A stretch of 10,616 nt of DNA from a bacterium. Its GTDB lineage: Bacteria; UBP14; UBA6098; B30-G16. A program made the translations under genes and the position numbers. Below, piece after piece: positions 1 through 6,599 of the stretch. Location of the stretch: contig QNEG01000029.1 of NCBI GenBank assembly GCA_003645115.1, positions 1-10,616 of the forward strand, written 5' to 3'. Below the pieces are notes generated by a model. The model searched no databases. It had not been told where the DNA came from and saw only the letters and a list, made by a program, of their open reading frames with translations. Within the stretch, counting starts at the first letter, position 1, and each line of letters opens with the position of its first letter.

Positions 1-207
1 ACTTGCGGGATCAGCTAATAGAACCAATGGAACCGCTGCATCGTTAAGTCCACCGCCCGATGAGTATCCGAATCCCCATTGGTCGGTGGTATCGGTAAGT
101 CCGGGTCCGGAATGCCAGTCATTCTGGATACGAGTTATGGGCCATTGCCCAAAACATAACGATAGAAAAAAAAACACGGTGAGTAGAATAGGATTATATT
201 TTCTCAT
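1..207 (-). CDS. Exported protein of unknown function, N-terminal 69 codons only
   Basis: This gene reads leftward and runs off the left edge, so only its first 69 codons are visible. The start is the ATG at 207, preceded by a good Shine-Dalgarno (GGAGGAAAT before ATG). The protein opens with a typical Sec signal peptide: MRKY, then a hydrophobic core rich in Leu and Phe ending near LSLCFGQ, so cleavage is likely after about residue 20-21. The mature part starts QWPITRIQNDWHSGPG and continues DQWGFGYSSGGGLND, a Trp/Gly/Asp-rich stretch that reminds me of the N-termini of secreted repeat or surface proteins in Cloacimonadota and WOR-3 genomes; that resemblance is from memory. The frame is open to position 1. 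It lies on the same strand as the PorV/OmpA fusion but after that gene's terminator, so it probably has its own promoter; a TATAAT-like hexamer is present on the minus strand at 250-245. Function unknown. Confidence 0.75.
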   Translation of the reverse strand, partial: MRKYNPILLTVFFFLSLCFGQWPITRIQNDWHSGPGLTDTTDQWGFGYSSGGGLNDAAVPLVLLADPAS

Positions 208-255
208 ATTTCCTCCAGAATTATCATCAGAATAAACCCAAATTATTATAATAAT

Positions 256-286
256 AAAAAAGCGCCCTGTGAAAAAGGCGCTTTTC
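256..286 (-). terminator. Rho-independent terminator of the PorV/OmpA fusion gene
   Basis: A perfect 9-bp inverted repeat (AAAAGCGCC at 258-266 and GGCGCTTTT at 277-285) encloses a 10-nt loop. Read on the minus strand, the GC-rich 3' arm GGGCGC runs directly into TTTTTT and then ATTATT, the classic hairpin plus U-tract. It lies 15 bp beyond the stop codon of the 991-residue gene and before the ribosome-binding site of the next minus-strand gene, so it should end the upstream transcript. Confidence 0.85.
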
Positions 287-300
287 TACTTGTTATTCTT

Positions 301-3276
301 TTATTTTCGAGATTGAGGTGGAACTTCTTCCTTGGTGGCTTTTTTCTCGCCTTCTTTTTCCATATAGAATTCGATTACTACTCGACGATTTATAGTCCTT
401 CCCTCGGGAATAGTATTCTCACCAATTTTCTTCTTTATCAATTCACCTTCCTGCCATTTAGTAATCACATACGGTTTAGCATCGGCATAACCCTTATAAG
501 TGAGCACAGTATTATGTTCTCTTAACCATTTATCCAGCTCGGCACCTCCAGAAAGTCCCAGCAGATAGATTAGATATTGCCTGAGATTATGATACTCTTT
601 TTCCGCACGGAATATGGATAGTTCACGATTTCTGAAATCCATACCGATAACATCGGTGTGTCCGCCGACTTCTGCCACCAGTGATTTTTTGGGTTCCAAT
701 GCTTTCTCGATGAATTTTCGAGCAATGTATTCTACTCGAGATTCCAAAAACTTCGATTCAGAAGTCTTTTCATCGAATACAAACTGGACAATTATAAGTG
801 TCTCGATTTCTTGCTGTCGTTTTTGCACATTGACCGAAATGGGGTCAGATTTAGTGGAAAATCGTTGTCCCAATCTATCCTTAATTTCCAATTTGACATA
901 ATACTGCTTTTTAGGATTTATAAGATTTCCATTTTCATCGCGCCAATTCCAAGGCACACCCGATGGGATACTTCCGGTTCCTTGAGCAAGCACACAGAAT
1001 GTGTTTCCTTCATCATCGATTATAGATACTCTGTAGCTATCTACTCCTGCTTCGACATGTGATGTGATTTTCACGAAATTTGTCTGGTCTTCCTGAAGTT
1101 CATAATCTTTAGCAGACCATCTTCCCTCCATAGGACGGAATATCAAACTCTCACCGGAAATCCCAATCCTTGCTTTTCCTCTATCAGCATAGGTATCGGT
1201 ATTTCCTCGAATAAATATCCTTCGGGAAAATCGTTTTACAAAACTCTCGCCCAATATATCTCCAAGAGCTTTTTTGATATTATATGCTCTGTCGAACGAC
1301 AATTTAGTGGGATTACTTTCATTTTCGGTAACGAATCCTTCTATCAGGAAAATCACTTCCGGATTTCTCTCCATAACCTCACGAATCCTATCGGCTTCAG
1401 CGCGAAGTGTTTGCAATGCATTAGATGCTACCTTGGATGAGTTCCTATCGAAAAATACAGTCGGTTCCCAATCCTCGAACCCTTCTACATAAGTCCTGAT
1501 TTCTACTCTGCGATTTTCTGCCTCGGCGAGTGGTCTATCCTCTGGCATATGTTCCTCACTCCTACCAGCTCGATGGAACGAAGGGTCATATTCCCCGATA
1601 TCTGCCAGATGAATTTGATTTCGGATATTTGGAGAATCGTTAATAAGCACAGAACGAACAGCCTTGGCACGATTAAGAGATAATTTCTCGCCAAATTCTG
1701 TAATATCTCCATCGGATTCCGGATTATAATAGCCATAAAGTTTAATGTGAATATCGGGGTTTTCATTCAATCTATCGGACATAACATCCAATATGGGTTG
1801 GAATCGTTCATCAACACGATGAGCCATAGGGTCGAAAAATACCACCGGAACAATTGGCTCTTCCTCACGGACTAATGTAACCTGTGAAATTTCGAGACTG
1901 TTTTCCACCGGTGAAACTGTGCCTTCGGGCAATGGAAATACTGTAAATTCCACGAAACCGGTGTTATTGTTCTCGTCGATTTCATCGATGACGCCACTGA
2001 CGGTAGGGATAGCGATTCCCTGGTCATCTACGGATGCAAAGAACTGATAATGTCCCTTATCTGGAGCGCTCCATTCCCATTCCAGCTTTTTCTTTTCACC
2101 GGGTTCCAATTTTTCATCTACAGTTTTAATCGGTGCAGCGAGAACCCAACCTTGTTCAGGGTCTTCATAATATAAGGACACTTTGTAATTGTTCACTGGT
2201 CGTTCGCCGAGATTTTCCACCGTAGCTTCCACTGTGATAGGTTCGCCTATTATTGCATTTTGCGGATACACATTCATATTCGCTGTCCTGATTGACAGGT
2301 CGAACAATGGTTTCGGTGGTGGCAAAAATCTCAAGGTAGCAGAAATTTTATGGCTGGTAGCTCCGGTTAATCGTATATCTGACAACGGATAGACAAATGC
2401 ATAATCTACCTGAATATCGAGTGTCTTACGAGAACGATAAGTGAACCCGAATGCGTATTCCTCCGGATTGAATCCTGTCCTGACTGCGATATTTTTCCCC
2501 TTGAGCCAATATTCTAATCCCAGATGTGGGCGAATTATTTTCTTTCCATTAACATCATCGTTGAGATACCTAATATCGAATGCGGGAAGTATGTGGTCTT
2601 TAATCCAGTATGATGCACCGAATCTGATACTCAATGGTTCGGCACCTTCGGCTCCTACTCCCTGGAACGACATATCGGGTTGAGTGAGATTTGCTGCCAT
2701 CAGACCAACTGATAGATTTTCCATCGGTTTATACATAAATCCGACATCGGCAGTGAACCCCATTTTGTTCCAGCCATAGTTTCTAAAAAACGGGTCCTCA
2801 CGAGGATCTACGATTCCATTTTCATCGTCGCCGGGTTGAGGTGTATATGAAATATTGGATTTAATAACTTCGTTTCGCAGGAGTTTTAAATTAAATCCGA
2901 AGGAGAAATTTCTACCGATTTTATGTCCATATCCGAGATTTACTCGAGTCTCCCACCATCGTTCGCTGAATAGTTGAGCGACCGATATTCCTGCGGAACC
3001 CAGTTTGTTCCAGTGATGAATGTATGAAAGGAACCCCTGTCCGATAGCGTCGTTATCGATTCCCCAGTATAGTCTGGAGAACATAGCAGATAGAGTTCTT
3101 TCCTTGAAAAAATCCATTCCAGCGGGATTCCACAATGATGCATAGCCATCGTCGGCGATAGAAACAAATGTTCTTCCCATACCCAGTGGACGAGCGCCAT
3201 ATTCATCCTCCACATTCATCGCCCATAATCCGAGAGCCAAAACCAGAAAAAAGCCTAATATTAAATAGCGTTGCAT
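301..3276 (-). CDS. PorV/PorQ-like outer-membrane barrel fused to CARDB and three OmpA-like domains
   Basis: A 991-residue envelope protein. Residues 1-19 are a signal peptide with likely cleavage after LWA. Residues 25-55 carry the PorV/PorQ (UPF0164-type) signature GARPLGMG...SIADDGYASLWNPAGM, and to about residue 318 the sequence has the alternating pattern of an outer-membrane beta-barrel. Residues 325-447 look like a CARDB adhesion-type domain (ENLGERPVNNY; DEIDENNNTG near the end). Three OmpA-like domains follow: 476-596, 604-713 and 823-971. Only the third has the full peptidoglycan signature (GGHTD at 871-875, N883, R890, NRRVVIEF at 963-970); the first keeps SLNRAKAV and NRRVEI but lacks GHTD, and the second is more degenerate. 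A beta-sandwich linker with WNWRDENGN (776-784) resembling FlgD-Ig precedes the last one. The likely role is an outer-membrane protein tethered to peptidoglycan. The start at 3276 has GGAGGA 8 bp upstream. It is divergent from porX. The domain assignments are from motif recognition, not a profile search. Confidence 0.8.
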   Translation of the reverse strand: MQRYLILGFFLVLALGLWAMNVEDEYGARPLGMGRTFVSIADDGYASLWNPAGMDFFKERTLSAMFSRLYWGIDNDAIGQGFLSYIHHWNKLGSAGISVAQLFSERWWETRVNLGYGHKIGRNFSFGFNLKLLRNEVIKSNISYTPQPGDDENGIVDPREDPFFRNYGWNKMGFTADVGFMYKPMENLSVGLMAANLTQPDMSFQGVGAEGAEPLSIRFGASYWIKDHILPAFDIRYLNDDVNGKKIIRPHLGLEYWLKGKNIAVRTGFNPEEYAFGFTYRSRKTLDIQVDYAFVYPLSDIRLTGATSHKISATLRFLPPPKPLFDLSIRTANMNVYPQNAIIGEPITVEATVENLGERPVNNYKVSLYYEDPEQGWVLAAPIKTVDEKLEPGEKKKLEWEWSAPDKGHYQFFASVDDQGIAIPTVSGVIDEIDENNNTGFVEFTVFPLPEGTVSPVENSLEISQVTLVREEEPIVPVVFFDPMAHRVDERFQPILDVMSDRLNENPDIHIKLYGYYNPESDGDITEFGEKLSLNRAKAVRSVLINDSPNIRNQIHLADIGEYDPSFHRAGRSEEHMPEDRPLAEAENRRVEIRTYVEGFEDWEPTVFFDRNSSKVASNALQTLRAEADRIREVMERNPEVIFLIEGFVTENESNPTKLSFDRAYNIKKALGDILGESFVKRFSRRIFIRGNTDTYADRGKARIGISGESLIFRPMEGRWSAKDYELQEDQTNFVKITSHVEAGVDSYRVSIIDDEGNTFCVLAQGTGSIPSGVPWNWRDENGNLINPKKQYYVKLEIKDRLGQRFSTKSDPISVNVQKRQQEIETLIIVQFVFDEKTSESKFLESRVEYIARKFIEKALEPKKSLVAEVGGHTDVIGMDFRNRELSIFRAEKEYHNLRQYLIYLLGLSGGAELDKWLREHNTVLTYKGYADAKPYVITKWQEGELIKKKIGENTIPEGRTINRRVVIEFYMEKEGEKKATKEEVPPQSRK

Positions 3277-3324
3277 ATTTATTCCTCCAAGTTTAATTTA
3301 AATATAATTATTCTTGCAAATAAT

Positions 3325-3354
3325 AATATATAGTTATCGCATTCCAAATTGCAA
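3325..3354 (-). promoter_or_regulatory. Candidate sigma-70-type promoter for the PorV/OmpA fusion gene
   Basis: On the minus strand a TTGCAA hexamer (3354-3349) is followed after 16 bp by TATATA (3332-3327), or after 18 bp by TATATT (3330-3325). Transcription would start near 3318, giving a leader of about 40 nt that contains GGAGGA just before the ATG. The surrounding DNA is very AT-rich, so chance matches are possible. Confidence 0.4.
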
Positions 3355-3394
3355 GGAATTTTTGAAAATTTTGTAAAAAAAATAAAAAAAAAGC

Positions 3395-3425
3395 TTGCGC
3401 AAAATTTGGAGATGGATTATATAAT
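3395..3425 (+). promoter_or_regulatory. Candidate promoter for porX with upstream A-tract
   Basis: TTGCGC (3395-3400) and a perfect TATAAT (3420-3425) are 19 bp apart; the overlapping TTATAT at 3418-3423 gives 17 bp. An almost uninterrupted A-tract at about 3375-3392 lies directly upstream, where an UP element would lie. A start near 3432 leaves a leader of about 110 nt before porX, in which I see no convincing riboswitch fold. Confidence 0.4.
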
Positions 3426-3540
3426 ATTTAGGACGAGACCGAACAAAATATTTATTTAAACGAGAGATAAAAATGAATAAATGCTAATTCACCTTTCCTG
3501 AATAATTTATAAAAATCAAAAAACATACGAGGAGGTAAAA

Positions 3541-5100
3541 ATGACACAGAAAAGGATTCTCTGGATAGATGATGAGATAAATCAATTGCGCGCTCATATA
3601 AAATTTTTAGAGAAGCGTGGATACAAAGTATTAGTCGCTTCCAGTGCATCTGATGGTATCGACTTGGTTAGAATTTCTCCGCCAGATGTGGTGCTTTTAG
3701 ATGAAATGATGCCCGGAATGGATGGAATATCTGCTATCGAAAAGATTCGCCATATCGACAGAAATATCCCCATTATTATGGTTACAAAAAGCGAAGAGGA
3801 AAATTTAATGGAAGAAGCTATCGGTCAGCAGATAGCCGATTATATAGTGAAACCCGTAAATCCGCTTCAGATATTGACCTCATTGAAAAAATTATTCGAA
3901 TCTGAACGGATTGTGGCAGAGAAACTTACCAGAAACTATACCCAAGAATATCAGAAAGTATATGAAAAATTGTCTCCGAGGATGACACCGGATAACTGGC
4001 TGGAAATAGCCGATTGGCTGACCGATTGGGATTTACTATTCGACCAGCGCCCCGATCTCGCTCTCAATGAAACACATCAGACATTTCGCAAGGAAGTCAA
4101 TACAGAATTCGCAAAATATATCATAGATAATTATACTGATTGGATACATAAAAATCCCGCAGAAAGACCAACTCTATCTGTGGATATATTTAGGAAATAT
4201 GTGCTCCCGCATATTAAAGTAGGAAAGAATGTAATGTTCGTGGTGATAGATTGTATGAGATACGACCAGTGGATGGTTGTGGAACCATTGCTGAGTGACT
4301 ATTACAATATTCAAACGGACTTATATTTTTCCATATTGCCTTCAGCCACACCCTATGCGAGGAATTCGTTATTTGCCGGACTTTTTCCAAGCGAATTGCA
4401 AAAAGCATATCCAAAAATCTGGAATCGTGGACAATCCGATCCGAGTTCTCACAATAGATACGAGCACGAACTTATGGATAGGCAACTGGACAGATTAGGA
4501 ATCGAACTGCCCGGCGATTCGAAATATATAAAAGTCCTCGACCCTGAGGAAGGCGAGAGCCTGGTCAGAAGGCTGAATAGTTTTATCACGGCGCCACTTT
4601 CTGCAGTAGTGGTGAATTTCCTGGATATATTGGCTCATTCTCGAGCAGCATCGGATATATTACGAGAACTTTCCGCCGATGAAAAGGGTTATCGAGCAGT
4701 TATGAAAGCCTGGTTCACACAATCTGCGCTTTTCGAGGCGCTGAAACAATCTCGGAACAGAGACGACCTGGTGATTGTAATTACCACCGATCATGGAAGC
4801 ACTATCGGGAAAAAAGGTATAAAAGCATACGGGAAACGAGATACATCTACAAATCTGCGATATAAATATGGCGATAACTTGAATGTCGATCCACGAGGTG
4901 GAATATTAATCAAAGACCCCCAAAAATGGAAATTACCTACATTTGGGATTACCACTAATTACATCATCGCCAAGGAAGATTACTATCTGGTATATCCGAC
5001 TAATTTCAATGAATACGAGCGACATTATAAGAATTCCATATTGCACGGTGGCATCTCTATCGAGGAAATGGTGATTCCAGTCACCACTATGACCACCTGA
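3541..5100 (+). CDS. porX: PorX-type response regulator with PglZ/alkaline-phosphatase-like output domain
   Basis: A 519-residue cytoplasmic two-component regulator of the PorX type. Residues 4-120 form a receiver domain: acidic pocket D10-D11-E12, phospho-acceptor D54 in LLDEMMPGMDG, T82 and K104 in VKP. A helical linker (about 125-225) leads into a PglZ domain of the alkaline-phosphatase superfamily with metal- and substrate-site motifs VVIDCMRYDQW (D237), SATPYARNSLF (T270, the probable nucleophile), NFLDILAH (D362, H366), TTDHGS (D417, H418) and LHGG (H502). Its length matches Bacteroidetes PorX (about 515-520 residues). In Porphyromonas and Flavobacterium, PorX with the kinase PorY controls T9SS genes, and its PglZ domain is reported to be a zinc phosphodiesterase acting on oligonucleotides. 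All key residues appear intact here. A strong Shine-Dalgarno (GAGGAGGT) precedes the ATG. No PorY-like kinase gene is in the window. The divergent neighbour is a PorV-like envelope gene. Confidence 0.88.
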   Translation: MTQKRILWIDDEINQLRAHIKFLEKRGYKVLVASSASDGIDLVRISPPDVVLLDEMMPGMDGISAIEKIRHIDRNIPIIMVTKSEEENLMEEAIGQQIADYIVKPVNPLQILTSLKKLFESERIVAEKLTRNYTQEYQKVYEKLSPRMTPDNWLEIADWLTDWDLLFDQRPDLALNETHQTFRKEVNTEFAKYIIDNYTDWIHKNPAERPTLSVDIFRKYVLPHIKVGKNVMFVVIDCMRYDQWMVVEPLLSDYYNIQTDLYFSILPSATPYARNSLFAGLFPSELQKAYPKIWNRGQSDPSSHNRYEHELMDRQLDRLGIELPGDSKYIKVLDPEEGESLVRRLNSFITAPLSAVVVNFLDILAHSRAASDILRELSADEKGYRAVMKAWFTQSALFEALKQSRNRDDLVIVITTDHGSTIGKKGIKAYGKRDTSTNLRYKYGDNLNVDPRGGILIKDPQKWKLPTFGITTNYIIAKEDYYLVYPTNFNEYERHYKNSILHGGISIEEMVIPVTTMTT

Positions 5101-5252
5101 TGATGGTAAATTGCGATGGAGTGCGGGAAACTTACTCTATCATTCCATAAAAAACGGACTCTTTACCTTTATGGTATCAATTTGAATTCTAATCAATTGG
5201 GATTACCGGGATACTATGTGCGTAAAGCCGACGCTTAACTATATATCTGCTC
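5101..5252. other. Intergenic region with two consecutive imperfect hairpins
   Basis: No gene with a ribosome-binding site is visible here. Two adjacent stems can be drawn. The first pairs GATGGAGT (5115-5122) with ACTCTATC (5134-5141), eight pairs including one G-U. The second pairs ATTCCATAAA (5142-5151) with TTTATGGTAT (5168-5177), nine of ten positions complementary. A small GCGT/ACGC stem follows at 5220-5234. None is followed by a clear T-run, so a standard rho-independent terminator for porX is not obvious. The stems may be the 3' end of the porX transcript or a small structured RNA; the role is unassigned. Confidence 0.35.
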
Positions 5253-5280
5253 TTGACATTGAAATAATTAATATTATCCT
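5253..5280 (+). promoter_or_regulatory. Promoter of the cysteine desulfurase gene with a shared -35 region motif
   Basis: A consensus -35 TTGACA (5253-5258) is followed after 16 bp by TATCCT (5275-5280), placing the start near 5286-5288. The 16 bp from 5253 to 5268 match the corresponding stretch of the scaffold-gene promoter (6542-6557) at 13 positions. The spacer also contains a weak AT-only inverted repeat (ATAAT at 5264-5268, ATTAT at 5273-5277). Confidence 0.6.
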
Positions 5281-5282
5281 TG

Positions 5283-5305
5283 CCTGAAATGAAATTTTCA
5301 GGGGG
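5283..5305 (+). promoter_or_regulatory. Inverted repeat overlapping the desulfurase ribosome-binding site
   Basis: CCTGAAA (5283-5289) and TTTCAGG (5296-5302) form a perfect 7-bp inverted repeat with a 6-bp centre. The right arm takes in the first two bases of the GGGGG ribosome-binding site (5301-5305), which ends 5 bp before the ATG. It could be a DNA operator at the transcription start or, if transcription begins at or before 5283, an RNA hairpin that limits translation. Confidence 0.45.
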
Positions 5306-5310
5306 TAGAA

Positions 5311-6480
5311 ATGATATATTTAGATAATAACGCCACAACCTCTGCATATCCTGAAGTAGTGGAGGCTATGTTGCCATTTTTTACGGAGAAATTCGGCAAT
5401 CCGTCCAGCCTCTACGAATTAGCTCAACAGCAAAAAGATGCTATAGAAAGCAGTCGCCAAAAGGTCGCCGAAATTCTTGGTGTGCAACCCAAAGAAATAG
5501 TGTTCACCTCGGGTGGGACGGAAGCTGTTAATACCGCAATAATCGGTTCGGCATTGGCACAACAAGAAAAGGGGAAATACATCATCACATCCAAAATCGA
5601 GCATAAGGCTGTCCTGGAAACTTGCAAATTCCTGCAGAAATATCTGGGATATGAAATCACATATCTATCGGTGGATAGTTCGGGAGTGATAGACCTCGAT
5701 GAACTGAAAAATAGTATTCGCTCGGATACTGTGCTGGTTTCCATTATGTATGCAAATAATGAAACTGGCGTGATTCAACCTATCCAGGAAATAGGGAAGA
5801 TAGTAAAACAGGCTAATGTCCCGTTCCATTCCGATGTGGTTCAGGCAATCGGCAAAATCCCGGTGAATTTATCCGAACTGGGTGTGGATTATGCATCTAT
5901 TTCGGGACATAAATTCCACGGACCGAGAGGAATAGGGATATTGTATCGTCGGAAAGGTGCACCATTCACCCCATTAATTCGCGGTGGCGCTCACGAAAAT
6001 AAGATGCGCGCAGGAACTGAAAACACTCCCGGAATAGTCGGAATAGCTACCGCACTCGAAATTGCCAGCAGGGAAATTAATAATAAAATGCCCGAAATAG
6101 AAAAATTGCGGGATAGACTTCAACAGCGCATACTGGATGAAATCCCGGAAGTAATCGTCAATGGCGGAACTGCACCTCGAGTGCCCAATACTCTCAATAT
6201 TGCCATAAAATATGTGGAGGGAGAGGCGATGTTATTTTTGCTGGATAATGAGGGAATACTGGCATCGTCGGGGTCAGCTTGCACATCGGGTTCACTGGAA
6301 CCATCTTATGTCCTGCTGGCGATGGGTCTCGACCACGCTACAGCTCACGGCTCACTGCGATTCTCACTGGGCAAGGATAATACACAACAGCAAATCGACA
6401 AGGTAGTCGATGTCCTCGCACCAATTGTGCAAAAATTGAGAAATATGTCCCCATTCTGCCCCGATGAATTGAAAAAATGA
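5311..6480 (+). CDS. nifS: NifS/IscS-type cysteine desulfurase
   Basis: A 389-residue pyridoxal-phosphate (PLP) enzyme that removes sulphur from L-cysteine, giving alanine and an enzyme-bound persulfide for [Fe-S] assembly. It starts with the family's MIYLDNNATT motif. The PLP-binding elements are GGTEAVN (68-74), H98 in IEHKAV, NNETGVIQP (149-157), D175 and the Schiff-base lysine K201 in SGHKFHGP. The substrate loop carries the catalytic C324 in SSGSACTSG. MRAGTENTPGIVG (232-244) is also typical. Length and C-terminus (RNMSPFCPDELKK) fit NifS-like class I desulfurases of anaerobes. The start at 5311 is supported by GGGGG upstream and by the conserved N-terminus. The scaffold gene 120 bp downstream is its expected partner. 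The symbol denotes the family; dedication to nitrogenase is not implied, as no nif structural genes are in view. Confidence 0.93.
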   Translation: MIYLDNNATTSAYPEVVEAMLPFFTEKFGNPSSLYELAQQQKDAIESSRQKVAEILGVQPKEIVFTSGGTEAVNTAIIGSALAQQEKGKYIITSKIEHKAVLETCKFLQKYLGYEITYLSVDSSGVIDLDELKNSIRSDTVLVSIMYANNETGVIQPIQEIGKIVKQANVPFHSDVVQAIGKIPVNLSELGVDYASISGHKFHGPRGIGILYRRKGAPFTPLIRGGAHENKMRAGTENTPGIVGIATALEIASREINNKMPEIEKLRDRLQQRILDEIPEVIVNGGTAPRVPNTLNIAIKYVEGEAMLFLLDNEGILASSGSACTSGSLEPSYVLLAMGLDHATAHGSLRFSLGKDNTQQQIDKVVDVLAPIVQKLRNMSPFCPDELKK

Positions 6481-6483
6481 AAA

Positions 6484-6525
6484 GGAGGAAATATGCCCAA
6501 ATTACCCCCATTGGAAAAATCATAA
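6484..6525 (+). other. Ten-codon ORF behind a strong ribosome-binding site
   Basis: Directly after the desulfurase stop there is AAGGAGGAAAT followed by an ATG (6493) and an open frame reading MPKLPPLEKS before TAA (6523-6525). The spacing is ideal and the Shine-Dalgarno is among the best in the window, yet the frame is only ten codons and has no cysteine. It may be the stump of a decayed gene, a small peptide, or a translated leader affecting the scaffold gene. No comparable protein is known to me. Confidence 0.35.
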
Positions 6526-6541
6526 TCGATAATTAAATCGG

Positions 6542-6570
6542 TTGACATAGCAATACTGTAGTAATAATCT
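6542..6570 (+). promoter_or_regulatory. Promoter of the scaffold-cysK operon
   Basis: A near-ideal promoter: TTGACA (6542-6547), a 17-bp spacer and TAATCT (6565-6570), so the start is near 6577. Within the spacer is an inverted repeat TACT-GT-AGTA (6554-6563), and the first 16 bp match the desulfurase promoter at 13 positions. Its presence means the scaffold and cysteine synthase can be transcribed independently of the desulfurase. Confidence 0.65.
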
Positions 6571-6599
6571 AAATTAAACCAAACAGGGGAAGGTAAAAA

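Noticed and set aside
2940..3215. 91-codon open frame within the PorV/OmpA gene on the same strand
   Set aside because: It lies inside the conserved PorV-type N-terminal region in another frame and has no family features.
3361..3394. A-rich tract between the divergent genes as a possible terminator or repeat
   Set aside because: There is no GC-rich stem next to it; it fits better as AT-rich promoter DNA upstream of the porX -35 region.
3473..3487. Four-codon frame MNKC in the porX leader
   Set aside because: It is too short, has no proper ribosome-binding site, and such frames are expected by chance in this AT-rich leader.
5100..5150. Sixteen-codon frame overlapping the porX stop (TGATG) and ending at the start of the second hairpin
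   Set aside because: No Shine-Dalgarno and no recognisable sequence; TGATGATG arises easily by chance.
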